A stretch of DNA of 64,000 nt from Allomeiothermus silvanus DSM 9946 (lineage in GTDB: Bacteria > Deinococcota > Deinococci > Deinococcales > Thermaceae). The position numbers were made by a program, and so were the translations under genes. The notes below the pieces were generated by a model. It saw only the letters and a program-made list of their open reading frames with translations, was not told where the DNA came from and did no database searches. The stretch lies in assembly GCF_000092125.1 (NCBI RefSeq), contig NC_014212.1, positions 888,001-952,000 of the forward strand, in the 5' to 3' direction. Position 1 is the stretch's first letter. Each line of letters opens with the position of its first letter. Positions 1-7,138 of the stretch are shown one piece after another.

Positions 1-648
1 GTGCTGGTGCTCGAGGCCCCCATGGGCAATGGCGACCTCAAGGTGGCCCGCAAGGGGGTGGGGCAGTACCGGCTCACCGCTCACGGCAAGGCCGCCCACC
101 AGGGGGTTGAACCGGAGAAGGGGGTCAACGCCATCGTGGAGCTTGCCCACCAGATCGCCCAGGTTGTGGCCTTGCAGGACTGGGAAAAAGGCACCACCCT
201 AGGCCCCAACGTGGTGCAGGGGGGTACGGTGAGCAACGTGGTGCCCGACGAAGCCCAGGTGCTGATTGACCTGAGGGTCTGGCAGATGGGCGAGGCAAAG
301 CGCATAGAGGGTGCCCTCCGGGCGCTACAGCCCCACCTGCCAGGGGCACGCCTGAGCCTCGAGGGGGGGATCAACCGCCCGCCGATGGAGCCCAGTGAAG
401 CCTCCCTGCGACTTTTTGAGCGGGCTAGGCGCGTCGGTGCACAGCTAGGGCTCAACCTGGGCGCGGGCTGGGTAGGTGGCGGATCGGACGGGAACTTCAC
501 CGCGGCCCTGGGGGTTCCCACCCTGGACGGGCTGGGCCTTTTCGGGGCCGATGCCCACCAGAAGACCGAGCGGGTAGCGGTTTCGCAGATTCCCCAGCGG
601 GTGGCGCTGCTGGCGGGCTTGCTGGAGGATCTGGTGGCCGATGTATGA
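1..648 (+). CDS. M20 family metallopeptidase, C-terminal part (5' end outside window)
   Basis: The first 215 visible residues match the second half of an M20 (carboxypeptidase G2 / ArgE-type) zinc peptidase. A lid/dimerisation domain (TAHGKAAHQG, then NVVQGGTVSNVVPDEA) is followed by the return to the catalytic domain with GGGSDGN and the late metal-binding histidine in LFGADAHQKTE. The N-terminal metal ligands must lie upstream of base 1, so the codon at base 1 is not the true start. The gene now ends at a TGA (646-648) supplied by the left end of an inserted IS. Removing the IS and one copy of the ATGTA duplication restores a protein three residues longer (VYTK end instead of V). Family is clear; exact substrate (acyl-amino acid or folyl-glutamate-like) is unknown. 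Confidence 0.85.
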   Translation: MLVLEAPMGNGDLKVARKGVGQYRLTAHGKAAHQGVEPEKGVNAIVELAHQIAQVVALQDWEKGTTLGPNVVQGGTVSNVVPDEAQVLIDLRVWQMGEAKRIEGALRALQPHLPGARLSLEGGINRPPMEPSEASLRLFERARRVGAQLGLNLGAGWVGGGSDGNFTAALGVPTLDGLGLFGADAHQKTERVAVSQIPQRVALLAGLLEDLVADV

Positions 649-1785
649 ACCCGGACAAACACATGTGAGACTCTAAGCTGGGATAAAAAGAGGGGAACCG
701 ACCAGGAAAGGAGGTTCCCCAGGTGCAGTTTACCACCGTTGGCCGAGAGATATGGAGAGGCGCTAGACAAGCACAGAGGCTGGCCGAGGCCAACGCAAGC
801 GACCCAGAGGTCCAGGAACGTCTGCGCAAGCTCCGACTGGTCAAAGCCCTGCGTGAAAGTAAAAAGAGCTGGAAGGAGATCCAGGACCTGGTCGGGATCA
901 GCCGGGCCACCTACCACCGCTGGCAAAAAGCCCTAAAAGAAAAGGGCCTGGCTGGACTCAAACCCCGCTCCCGCCGCCCTAAGCACCTGCGCACAAAGGT
1001 CCACTGGACCCCAGGGCTGCTCATTAGAATAGAAACTCTCCGCAAGGAAAACCCCACCTGGGGACGCTGGTCCATCTGGCTTACCCTCCGCAAGGAGGGT
1101 TTCCAGATGAGCGAACGCACGGTGGGGCGCATCCTGGCCTACCTGGAGAAGCACCGACGTATCGAGAGCGTGGCCGGCTACCTGGCCCGGACTCAAAGAG
1201 GGAAGCTAAAGCGAAGGGTAAACCGGCCCTACGCCAAAAGGAAGCCCCGAGGATACGAGGCCAGGGCTCCTGGGGACCTGGTCCAGGTGGACACCCTCAC
1301 CCTGACCTTAGGACCGGGAAGCATGGTCAAGCACTTCTCGGCGATTGACCTCCATAGCCGGTTTGTCCTGGCGGAGGTGCACAGCCGGGCCACGGCTAAG
1401 CTTTCTGAGGGGTTCTTGTCCTTGCTTCTGGCCAGGGCCCCTTTTCCCATCCGGGCCATCCAGGTGGATGGGGGCAGCGAGTTCATGGCCGAGTTTGAGG
1501 AGGCCTGCTGTGCTCTGGGGATTGCCTTGTTTGTGCTACCGCCGAGGAGTCCTAAACTCAATGGTCACGTGGAGCGGATGCAGCGGACCTTCAAGGAGGA
1601 GTTCTACACCCGGCCTTTGCCCACCCCGCTCAGCGAGCTGCAGGCAGAGCTGGATACCTACCTGGACTACTACAACCGCCGAAGGCCTCACATGGCCCTG
1701 GGGGGTCTTGCTCCGCTGGAGTTTTTGGCTAAGATGCAAGAGGAGTCGGTTCCTCAAAGAGTCTCAAATGTGTTGACCGATTACA
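646..1785 (+). mobile_element. IS481-like insertion sequence, copy 1 (1140 bp)
   Basis: Boundaries come from comparison with the second copy at 18771-19910: identity begins at TGAACCCGGACAAACACATG and ends at TGACCGATTACA. The ends form imperfect inverted repeats sharing CACATNTGAGACTCT. The element is flanked by a 5-bp direct duplication, ATGTA at 641-645 and 1786-1790. It carries one DDE transposase gene. Both ends read TG...CA, as is usual for this class. The family label rests on transposase architecture (HTH plus rve-type DDE) and is moderately secure. Confidence 0.9.
692..720 (+). promoter_or_regulatory. leader hairpin overlapping the transposase Shine-Dalgarno
   Basis: GGGGAACC (692-699) and GGTTCCCC (713-720) form a perfect 8-bp stem with a 13-nt loop. 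The Shine-Dalgarno GGAGG (710-714) sits at the loop/3'-arm junction, seven to eight bases before the GTG start at 723. Folding would hide part of the ribosome site. The same structure exists in copy 2. By analogy with other IS elements this may block translation of read-through transcripts; that role is inferred. Confidence 0.5.
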
Positions 1786-1802
1786 ATGTATATACGAAAT
1801 AA
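723..1802 (+). CDS. IS481-like DDE transposase, copy 1
   Basis: The 359-residue transposase has an N-terminal helix-turn-helix region (WKEIQDLVGISRATYHRW, about residues 50-68), a second DNA-binding segment, then an integrase-type core. The presumed DDE residues are D in DLVQVDTL, D in IQVDGGSEF and E in NGHVERMQ; the tail is RRPHMALGGLAPLEFL. GTG at 723 is preceded by AAAGGAGG. There is no stop codon inside the element: the frame crosses the right end at 1785 and uses the TAA at 1800-1802, which was the stop codon of the disrupted M20 gene. Copy 2 differs by one residue (Asn here, Thr there, base 1675). Confidence 0.9.
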   Translation: MQFTTVGREIWRGARQAQRLAEANASDPEVQERLRKLRLVKALRESKKSWKEIQDLVGISRATYHRWQKALKEKGLAGLKPRSRRPKHLRTKVHWTPGLLIRIETLRKENPTWGRWSIWLTLRKEGFQMSERTVGRILAYLEKHRRIESVAGYLARTQRGKLKRRVNRPYAKRKPRGYEARAPGDLVQVDTLTLTLGPGSMVKHFSAIDLHSRFVLAEVHSRATAKLSEGFLSLLLARAPFPIRAIQVDGGSEFMAEFEEACCALGIALFVLPPRSPKLNGHVERMQRTFKEEFYTRPLPTPLSELQAELDTYLDYYNRRRPHMALGGLAPLEFLAKMQEESVPQRVSNVLTDYNVYTK

Positions 1803-1825
1803 GCGGATCAGTGTATACTTGGTCT

Positions 1826-2074
1826 GTGGCTACCACCAAGGTCTTCAAAAGCGGTAACTCTCAGGCAGTGCGCATTCCCAAGAAATTTCAGTTCGCCGAG
1901 GAGGAGGTAGAAATCTTTAGACGTGGGGATGAAATCGTGCTGCGGCCCAGAAAACGCAGCTTGGCTGAGCTTATACGGGGGCTTCCCAAAGCTTCGGATG
2001 ACTTTTTCGCCGAGGGCCGCCATGATCCATCGCCCCAAAAACAGGAATCCCTAGATGAATCCCATCAACGATGA
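1826..2074 (+). CDS. vapB: VapB-type antitoxin (AbrB/MazE-like fold)
   Basis: This is a small antitoxin of about 82 residues with the swapped-hairpin DNA-binding signature TKVFKSGNSQAVRIPKKF, followed by EIFRRGDEIVLRP and an acidic/proline tail that should bind the toxin. I choose GTG 1826 because TATACT (1814-1819) lies six bases upstream, giving a plausible leaderless mRNA; GTG 1811 in the same frame is an alternative. The stop overlaps the vapC start (ATGA at 2071-2074), so the two are coupled. It lies 40 bp beyond the IS481-like right end. VapB normally neutralises VapC and represses the operon. Confidence 0.85.
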   Translation: MATTKVFKSGNSQAVRIPKKFQFAEEEVEIFRRGDEIVLRPRKRSLAELIRGLPKASDDFFAEGRHDPSPQKQESLDESHQR

Positions 2075-2466
2075 AGTATCTGCTGCATACTGATATCTGC
2101 ATCCACCTTTTGCGATCGCAGGAAGTACATCTCGAACCGCTTGAGCGCTTAACTCCGGGCGATGTGGGGATGTCGGCAGTCACCGCGGGTGAGCTGATCT
2201 TTGGCGCATATAAGAGCCAGCGGGTAGAGGAAAACCTGATCGCCGCTCGGGCTTTGCAAGAAGCCATTCCGGTAGTCGCACTGACGACGCAAACCGCCGA
2301 GGCCTACGGCCTTATCCGGTCTGTGCTGGAGCGTAAAGGTACGCCTATTGGGGCCAACGATCTGTGGATCGCCGCCCATGCTCTATCCCTTGGGCTCACC
2401 CTGGTCACCCGCAACACCCGTGAATTCAGCCGAGTCGAGGGGCTACGCGTGGAGCACTGGTTATGA
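2071..2466 (+). CDS. vapC: VapC-type PIN-domain toxin with altered first catalytic residue
   Basis: A 131-residue PIN domain, the usual VapC length. VapC toxins are Mg2+-dependent RNases, often cutting tRNA. Later acidic residues are in place: Glu in TAGELIFGA, Asp in GANDLWIAAHA and the closing TRNTREF. The N-terminal motif is LLHTDICIHLL where the family usually has LLDTNICIYLL, so the first catalytic Asp is His here. A shift of function to the Asp two residues on is possible; loss of RNase activity is the simpler reading. It is coupled to vapB upstream and overlaps ybaK downstream (ATGA). Confidence 0.85.
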   Translation: MKYLLHTDICIHLLRSQEVHLEPLERLTPGDVGMSAVTAGELIFGAYKSQRVEENLIAARALQEAIPVVALTTQTAEAYGLIRSVLERKGTPIGANDLWIAAHALSLGLTLVTRNTREFSRVEGLRVEHWL

Positions 2467-2942
2467 AGCAACTGAGCCCATCAGCGCAAAAAGTCCAAGA
2501 CGTTTTACGCCAGCGTGGCTTCGGCCACCTCGAGGTCCTCGAGCACGCCCGCTCCACCCGCACCGCCCAAGAGGCTGCTGACGCGGTGGGCACCTCGGTA
2601 GGCCAGATCGTCAAATCCCTGATCTTCAAAGGGGCCCAGTCCGGCAAGCCCTATCTGCTGCTGGTGAGCGGGCCTAACCGGGTGCACGAGGCCAAGGTGG
2701 CGGAGGTCATCGGAGAACCCCTGGAGCGGGCTGACCCCGACTTCGTGCGGGAGGTGACCGGTTTCGCCATCGGGGGGGTTCCCCCGGTGGGGCACGCCAC
2801 GCGGCTCGAGGCCCTCATCGACCCGGACTTGCTGCAATACCCGCACCTCTGGGCTGCCGCCGGGACGCCCAAGGCCGTGTTTTGCCTTACGCCGGATGAG
2901 CTGCTGCGGCTCACCGGGGGCCGCATCGTGCCGATGAAGTGA
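2463..2942 (+). CDS. ybaK: YbaK/aminoacyl-tRNA deacylase domain protein
   Basis: This 159-residue single-domain protein belongs to the YbaK/ProX editing family, which hydrolyses mischarged tRNA (Cys- or Ala-tRNAPro and relatives). Visible features are the TAQEAADAVGTSVGQIVKSLIFK segment with the conserved Lys, LLVSGPNRV, and the glycine-rich loop FAIGGVPPVGHA. The ATG overlaps the vapC stop, so it is the third gene of the vapBC transcription unit; the link may be only positional. No prolyl-tRNA synthetase domain is attached, so it acts as a free-standing editing factor. Exact tRNA specificity cannot be told. Confidence 0.85.
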   Translation: MKQLSPSAQKVQDVLRQRGFGHLEVLEHARSTRTAQEAADAVGTSVGQIVKSLIFKGAQSGKPYLLLVSGPNRVHEAKVAEVIGEPLERADPDFVREVTGFAIGGVPPVGHATRLEALIDPDLLQYPHLWAAAGTPKAVFCLTPDELLRLTGGRIVPMK

Positions 2943-3001
2943 TGCCCGCCGGTCCTCACCTGGCTTTGAAGGAGCGGCGTTAGCGGATAAGCTATCCTCA
3001 A

Positions 3002-3286
3002 ATGTTCCGCTTTTTTCGCCGAGCCGACGAGCACGTCAAACCCCAGGGGCCTAGCGCCTTCTTGGTGCGGGTGCGCACCCACAAGAGCGGGGAAGTCGTC
3101 GAGCTACGGCTGACCAAGGGCGGGGAGATCTCGCCCGATGAGAACGGTTATTACGTGCGCAAAACCATCATCGGCCCTAAGACCCTAGACCGCGCGGTGC
3201 TCGAGGTCTGGTTTGACCGGGGTTACCGCCCAACCCGCAAAAATGTGGAGGGCGGGGAATTGGTACCGATCCGGGAGTGGGATTGA
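3002..3286 (+). CDS. conserved-looking small protein of unknown function
   Basis: A 94-residue protein, basic at the N-terminus (MFRFFRRADEHVK) and otherwise soluble, rich in beta-strand-forming alternation (AFLVRVRTHKSGEVVELRLTK). There is no signal peptide and I do not recognise the family. ATG 3002 has no Shine-Dalgarno; TAAGCT and TATCCT hexamers lie just upstream, in line with the leaderless starts common here. It stands alone between ybaK and the aldolase gene with the same strand and base composition, so it is probably a real gene. Confidence 0.6.
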   Translation: MFRFFRRADEHVKPQGPSAFLVRVRTHKSGEVVELRLTKGGEISPDENGYYVRKTIIGPKTLDRAVLEVWFDRGYRPTRKNVEGGELVPIREWD

Positions 3287-3400
3287 GCGGGATTCGCTTT
3301 TCGGTAAGCTTGGTTGACGAAGTCCCTGCGTTAGCAGCGGAGCAGCCTGGTAAGCTAGGTGTATGTCAGCGCTGTGCGCTCGCTATGACAGGAGGTGGCT

Positions 3401-4474
3401 ATGAAGCGTGAATCCCCAATATTCACCCTGGTGGGTGAGGCTACCCCTGGCCTTGGGGGCTTGATACGGGAACTCAAAGCGGTCTTAGAGGCTAAAGGGT
3501 ATCGCTATGAAGAAAACCCCGACACCCCCCGGCTGGTGCTCAACCAGATCACCGCCGAGAACCCCCGGCCTTACCGACGCAAGGCCCAGGGCACCTTGGT
3601 GATCTCCTTTCTCGAGACCGCCCAGATGCCCCCCGACCCCATCGCCTCGCTCTACCCGTATCTGGTCAGGGCGCTTTCCAACCAGATGGTGCTTTATGTA
3701 CCGGGCGAGGGGGCGCACTTTTTGACCCTCGAGCTGGGTCATTACCTGGAACCTGACGGTCCGGGCTTCGCCGAGCGGGTCTATGAGCGCATCCGGCCCA
3801 TCGCCAGCTCGACCTTGGTGGTCAATAACCGTTTCGACCCGGACCTCGAGCCCGAACTGTGGCAGGGCGACGAACTCACCCGCGCCCTCTCCCGCGCCGG
3901 GGCCAAACTGGCCGAGTGGGACTTGCTCCCAGCGCCCTTCCCCATCGAAGAGATCCTCTCTCCCGAAGACCTTCGCCATGTCAAAAGGCTCTACGGGATC
4001 GGCGGGCTCTCCTACGGTAACCTCTCGGTGCGCAAGGACGCTAAGCGCTTTTGGATGTCGGCCAGTGGGGTGGATAAGGGCAACATGCGTGAGGTAGGCC
4101 GCGACTTCCTGATGGTCAAGGACTACGACGCGCGGGAGAACCTGATGGCGCTGTCGGTGCCGCCAGGGATAGAGCCTCGCCGGGTCAGCGTGGATGCCAT
4201 CGAACACTGGATGATCTACCGCGAGCACCCCGCGGTGGGGGCCATTATCCACGTCCATGCCTGGATGGAGGAGGCCCCCGCTACGCAGTTCAACTACCCC
4301 TGTGGCTCTTACCAACTGGCCGAGGCCGTAGCCGAGAAGGTGCGCGAGGCCAAAGACCCTAGTCGGGCCATCGTGGGCCTCAAAAACCACGGCCTAACCA
4401 TCACCGGGCGTAGCCTCGACGACATCTTGGAGCGCATCGAGGGCCGATTGCTCAAGACCGTCCCGATGACCTAA
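3401..4474 (+). CDS. class II aldolase/adducin family protein
   Basis: A 357-residue protein. The C-terminal half carries the class II aldolase/adducin fold: LYGIGGLSYGNLSVRKD, WMSASGVDKGNM, then HPAVGAIIHVHAW with the zinc-binding HxH, and a further His in GLKNHGLTITG. Such enzymes cleave or epimerise sugar phosphates such as fuculose- or ribulose-phosphate. The N-terminal 180 residues are an extra region I do not recognise. ATG 3401 is chosen over GTG 3395 because GGAGGT (3391-3396) is a ribosome site for it. Substrate unknown. Confidence 0.8.
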   Translation: MKRESPIFTLVGEATPGLGGLIRELKAVLEAKGYRYEENPDTPRLVLNQITAENPRPYRRKAQGTLVISFLETAQMPPDPIASLYPYLVRALSNQMVLYVPGEGAHFLTLELGHYLEPDGPGFAERVYERIRPIASSTLVVNNRFDPDLEPELWQGDELTRALSRAGAKLAEWDLLPAPFPIEEILSPEDLRHVKRLYGIGGLSYGNLSVRKDAKRFWMSASGVDKGNMREVGRDFLMVKDYDARENLMALSVPPGIEPRRVSVDAIEHWMIYREHPAVGAIIHVHAWMEEAPATQFNYPCGSYQLAEAVAEKVREAKDPSRAIVGLKNHGLTITGRSLDDILERIEGRLLKTVPMT

Positions 4475-4617
4475 CCGCAAACGGGTGGGTCTAGAGCTAT
4501 AGTAGGGGGTAGGTCAGCTGACCCCGCACAACGGGGAAGCCCTAGCTTTTTATGGTGCAAGCCCCCGCCCTTCCCGCTAAAGCCGTCAACCGCCTCTCCA
4601 CCGAGAGCCGGGTACTG

Positions 4618-5733
4618 ATGAAGGCTATCCTGTACCACGCCTCCATTCCCCGCTTCGTTGCGGCGCGGCTGTTGGGTAAGCGCTTCCCGGCTAGGGCGCT
4701 CCCCCTCAGGTGCGTAAGCTTACCCGAGCCCGAGCCCCTGCACGGCTATGAGCGCCTCAGGGTGCGGATGAGCGGGATCTGCGGTTCGGACTTGGCGTTG
4801 CTCTACGGCAAGAATTCCCCTGCCATCTCCCCTTTTTTCTCCTTCCCGGCAGTGCTGGGTCACGAGATCCTGGCCGAGCTGGGCGGGGTGCGGGTGGCGG
4901 TGAACCCGGTGCTCAGTTGCCTCGAGCGCGGCCTGCCCGATTGCCCGGCCTGTGCGCGGGGTGAAGACCATCTCTGCCAGAACATCGCCGAGGGTAACCT
5001 CTCCTCGAGCCTACTCGGCTTCTGCGCGGAGCTACCCGGCGGCTGGAGTCAGCGCATCCTGGCCCACCGCGAGCGCATTCACCCTATCCCCGAAGGGGTT
5101 CCCGACGAGCGGGCGGTGCTTACCGAGCCCTTGGCGGTGGTGGTGCGCGGGGTTAAACAGGGGCTGGCTAAGGACTGGCCCAAGGACGTACTGGTGATCG
5201 GGGCGGGAACCATCGGGTTGCTCACGGTAAAGGCTTTGCGGGTGCTGGGTTTTGCGGGCCCGATCCACGTGGTGGCTCGCCGTAGCCGTCAGGTCGAACT
5301 GGCCAAGGCCCTGGGGGCGAGCGCCACCCACGCCTCTACCGCCGAGGCCCAAAAAGCCTACGGGGCCAAGCGTTACCGGGGAGCCCTGGGAGCCACCGCC
5401 TGGCGCGGCGGCTTCGATGCGGTAATCGAGGCTTCGGGCAGCCCCGGCGGGCTTCAGGAGGCCAGTTGGGCGGTGCGCGAGGGCGGGCGGGTGGTGCTGC
5501 TCGGCGCCCCCGGCCAAGCCTGGCACGACTTCTCGCCCTACTGGTTCCGCGAGGTGCGCCTCTTCGGCAGCTACTGCTATAGCTGGGACGACTTCGCCGA
5601 GACGGTGAAGATGCTCCCTTATGCCGAGGGGATCGAGCAACTGGTAGGGGAGAAGTACCCGCTCGAGGCCTGGCCCGAGGCGATCAAGGCCGCAGCGACC
5701 CGCAAGGGCTCGAAGGTCGTGTTCAAGCCTTGA
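4618..5733 (+). CDS. zinc-containing alcohol dehydrogenase (MDR family)
   Basis: A medium-chain dehydrogenase of 371 residues from ATG 4618 (MKAILYHAS); an in-frame ATG at 4552 would add 22 residues with no family match. Catalytic zinc ligands are in SGICGSD and LGHEILAELG. A structural-zinc cysteine cluster spans CLERGLPDCPACARGEDHLC. The Rossmann loop is VIGAGTIGLL and the SGSPGG / GGRVVLLGAP segment is typical. The family oxidises secondary alcohols, polyols or L-threonine with NAD(P). The substrate is unknown; the nearby aldolase suggests polyol or sugar metabolism, but only weakly. Confidence 0.85.
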   Translation: MKAILYHASIPRFVAARLLGKRFPARALPLRCVSLPEPEPLHGYERLRVRMSGICGSDLALLYGKNSPAISPFFSFPAVLGHEILAELGGVRVAVNPVLSCLERGLPDCPACARGEDHLCQNIAEGNLSSSLLGFCAELPGGWSQRILAHRERIHPIPEGVPDERAVLTEPLAVVVRGVKQGLAKDWPKDVLVIGAGTIGLLTVKALRVLGFAGPIHVVARRSRQVELAKALGASATHASTAEAQKAYGAKRYRGALGATAWRGGFDAVIEASGSPGGLQEASWAVREGGRVVLLGAPGQAWHDFSPYWFREVRLFGSYCYSWDDFAETVKMLPYAEGIEQLVGEKYPLEAWPEAIKAAATRKGSKVVFKP

Positions 5734-5784
5734 GGTGTGGGGTAACGCAAAACCCCAGTGCTCGAGTAGGGCTAGGCTCGAGGC

Positions 5785-5943
5785 ATGTCCGAGACACCCG
5801 AGCAAAAAGACAGCCAGTTGGAAGGGCAGCGCACCGACCCCGATCGTTCCGTACAGCGCGCGAGCCTTACCGGTTACGTGGTTATGGGGCTGGTGGTGGT
5901 TGTAGTGTTTTTGCTCATCTACATGCTGGCCCCTCGGGGCTAG
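5785..5943 (+). CDS. small single-pass membrane protein (52 aa)
   Basis: A 52-codon frame starts with MSETPEQKDSQLEG, has a polar N-terminal half and ends with one hydrophobic helix (GYVVMGLVVVVVFLLIYML, about residues 30-48) and a short APRG tail. TAGGCT ends six bases upstream of the ATG, the leaderless spacing seen at other genes in the window. It sits 50 bp after the dehydrogenase and 63 bp before the antiporter gene on the same strand. Function unknown; predicted N-in/C-out helper peptide. Confidence 0.55.
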   Translation: MSETPEQKDSQLEGQRTDPDRSVQRASLTGYVVMGLVVVVVFLLIYMLAPRG

Positions 5944-6006
5944 CAGCCGCGAAGGTTTTGCCTTGCCGAACGCTTTGGGCAGGGAAATCGTCATTACAAT
6001 ACGAGC

Positions 6007-7077
6007 ATGCTGAACTACATTCTCCTCGTCTTCGTGCCAATTGCTTTAGTGCTCGAGCTGCTGCACGCTCCGGGGGTATGGATCTTTATCGTATCGGCCC
6101 TGGCGCTTTTGCCGCTGGCGAGTTGGATGGGCCGGGCCACCGAGGAACTCGCAGCCCGCACCGGGAGTACCGTAGGCGGGCTCTTAAATGCCACTTTCGG
6201 CAACGCCGCCGAGCTGATCATCGCAGGGGTGGCTTTGGCGGCGGGAAAGCTCGAGGTAGTGAAAGCCTCGATCACCGGTTCGATCCTCTCCAACTTGCTT
6301 TTGGTGTTGGGGCTTTCGATCTTCCTGGGGGGGTTGCGCTTCAACACCCAACGCTTCAACGCCAACTCGGCCAACATCATGGCGACGCTTCTGGTGCTTT
6401 CGATGGTGGCCTTTTTGCTCCCGGCCTTCTTCGACTTAGCCGAGCGTACTTACTTTCGGGTAGACCCCACCCTGCCCGATCTTGATTTCAGCCATGCAGC
6501 GGCCATAGTGCTGGTTTTGGTGTACCTGGCCAATATCTGGTTCAGCCTGCGCACCCACCGCGATCTGGTAAGCGGGCGCGATGAAACCCACCTCGAGGAC
6601 CACCCGGCTACTTGGAGCGTTCCGGTCTCGATCGGAGTGCTGGCAGCAGCCACGGTAGGGGTGGCGGTGATGGCCGAGTTTTTGGTGGGGAGCCTCGAGG
6701 CCGCCACCTCGGTGCTGGGTCTATCCGAGTTCTTCGTGGGGATCATCCTGATCCCGCTGGTCGGCAACGCCGCCGAGCACTTCGCGGCGATCGGCTTCGC
6801 CATCAAGAACAAAATGGACCTGGCGGTACAGATCGCCATCGGCTCAGCCCTCCAGATTGCCCTGCTGGTCGCGCCGCTGCTCATCCTTCTGGGTTGGATC
6901 ATCGGCCGGCCGATGAACCTGGTATTCCAAAATCCCCTCGAGCTGGCCGCCCTAGCAGCTAGCATCATTGCCACCAACGCGGTGGTACGGGATGGGGAGA
7001 CCAACTGGCTGGAAGGTTTTTTGCTGCTAGGGGTTTACGTGCTGCTGGGGTTCGCGTTCTTCTTCACGCCGAGGTAG
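6007..7077 (+). CDS. Ca2+/H+ antiporter (CaCA superfamily)
   Basis: An integral membrane exchanger of 356 residues with about eleven hydrophobic segments. It carries the two duplicated alpha-repeat motifs that bind the cation, NATFGNAAELI (about residue 60) and PLVGNAAEHF (about residue 255). Length and motifs fit ChaA/VCX1-type Ca2+/H+ antiporters, which export calcium using the proton gradient. ATG 6007 lies six bases after TACAAT (5995-6000), suggesting a leaderless transcript. Confidence 0.9.
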   Translation: MLNYILLVFVPIALVLELLHAPGVWIFIVSALALLPLASWMGRATEELAARTGSTVGGLLNATFGNAAELIIAGVALAAGKLEVVKASITGSILSNLLLVLGLSIFLGGLRFNTQRFNANSANIMATLLVLSMVAFLLPAFFDLAERTYFRVDPTLPDLDFSHAAAIVLVLVYLANIWFSLRTHRDLVSGRDETHLEDHPATWSVPVSIGVLAAATVGVAVMAEFLVGSLEAATSVLGLSEFFVGIILIPLVGNAAEHFAAIGFAIKNKMDLAVQIAIGSALQIALLVAPLLILLGWIIGRPMNLVFQNPLELAALAASIIATNAVVRDGETNWLEGFLLLGVYVLLGFAFFFTPR

Positions 7078-7138
7078 TCTCGTACTGTTCGACGCTATAC
7101 GTCTTGACCCTCAAGCCCCAACTCTCGACCATATACCC

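Noticed and set aside
1773-1802. Outward promoter formed by TTGACC at the IS481-like right end driving vapBC
   Set aside because: No acceptable -10 at 16-18 bp; the TATACT that serves vapB is too far from it.
3485-4390. Minus-strand frame of 301 codons opposite the aldolase gene
   Set aside because: Shadow frame; the aldolase on the plus strand has metal-binding motifs and a Shine-Dalgarno.
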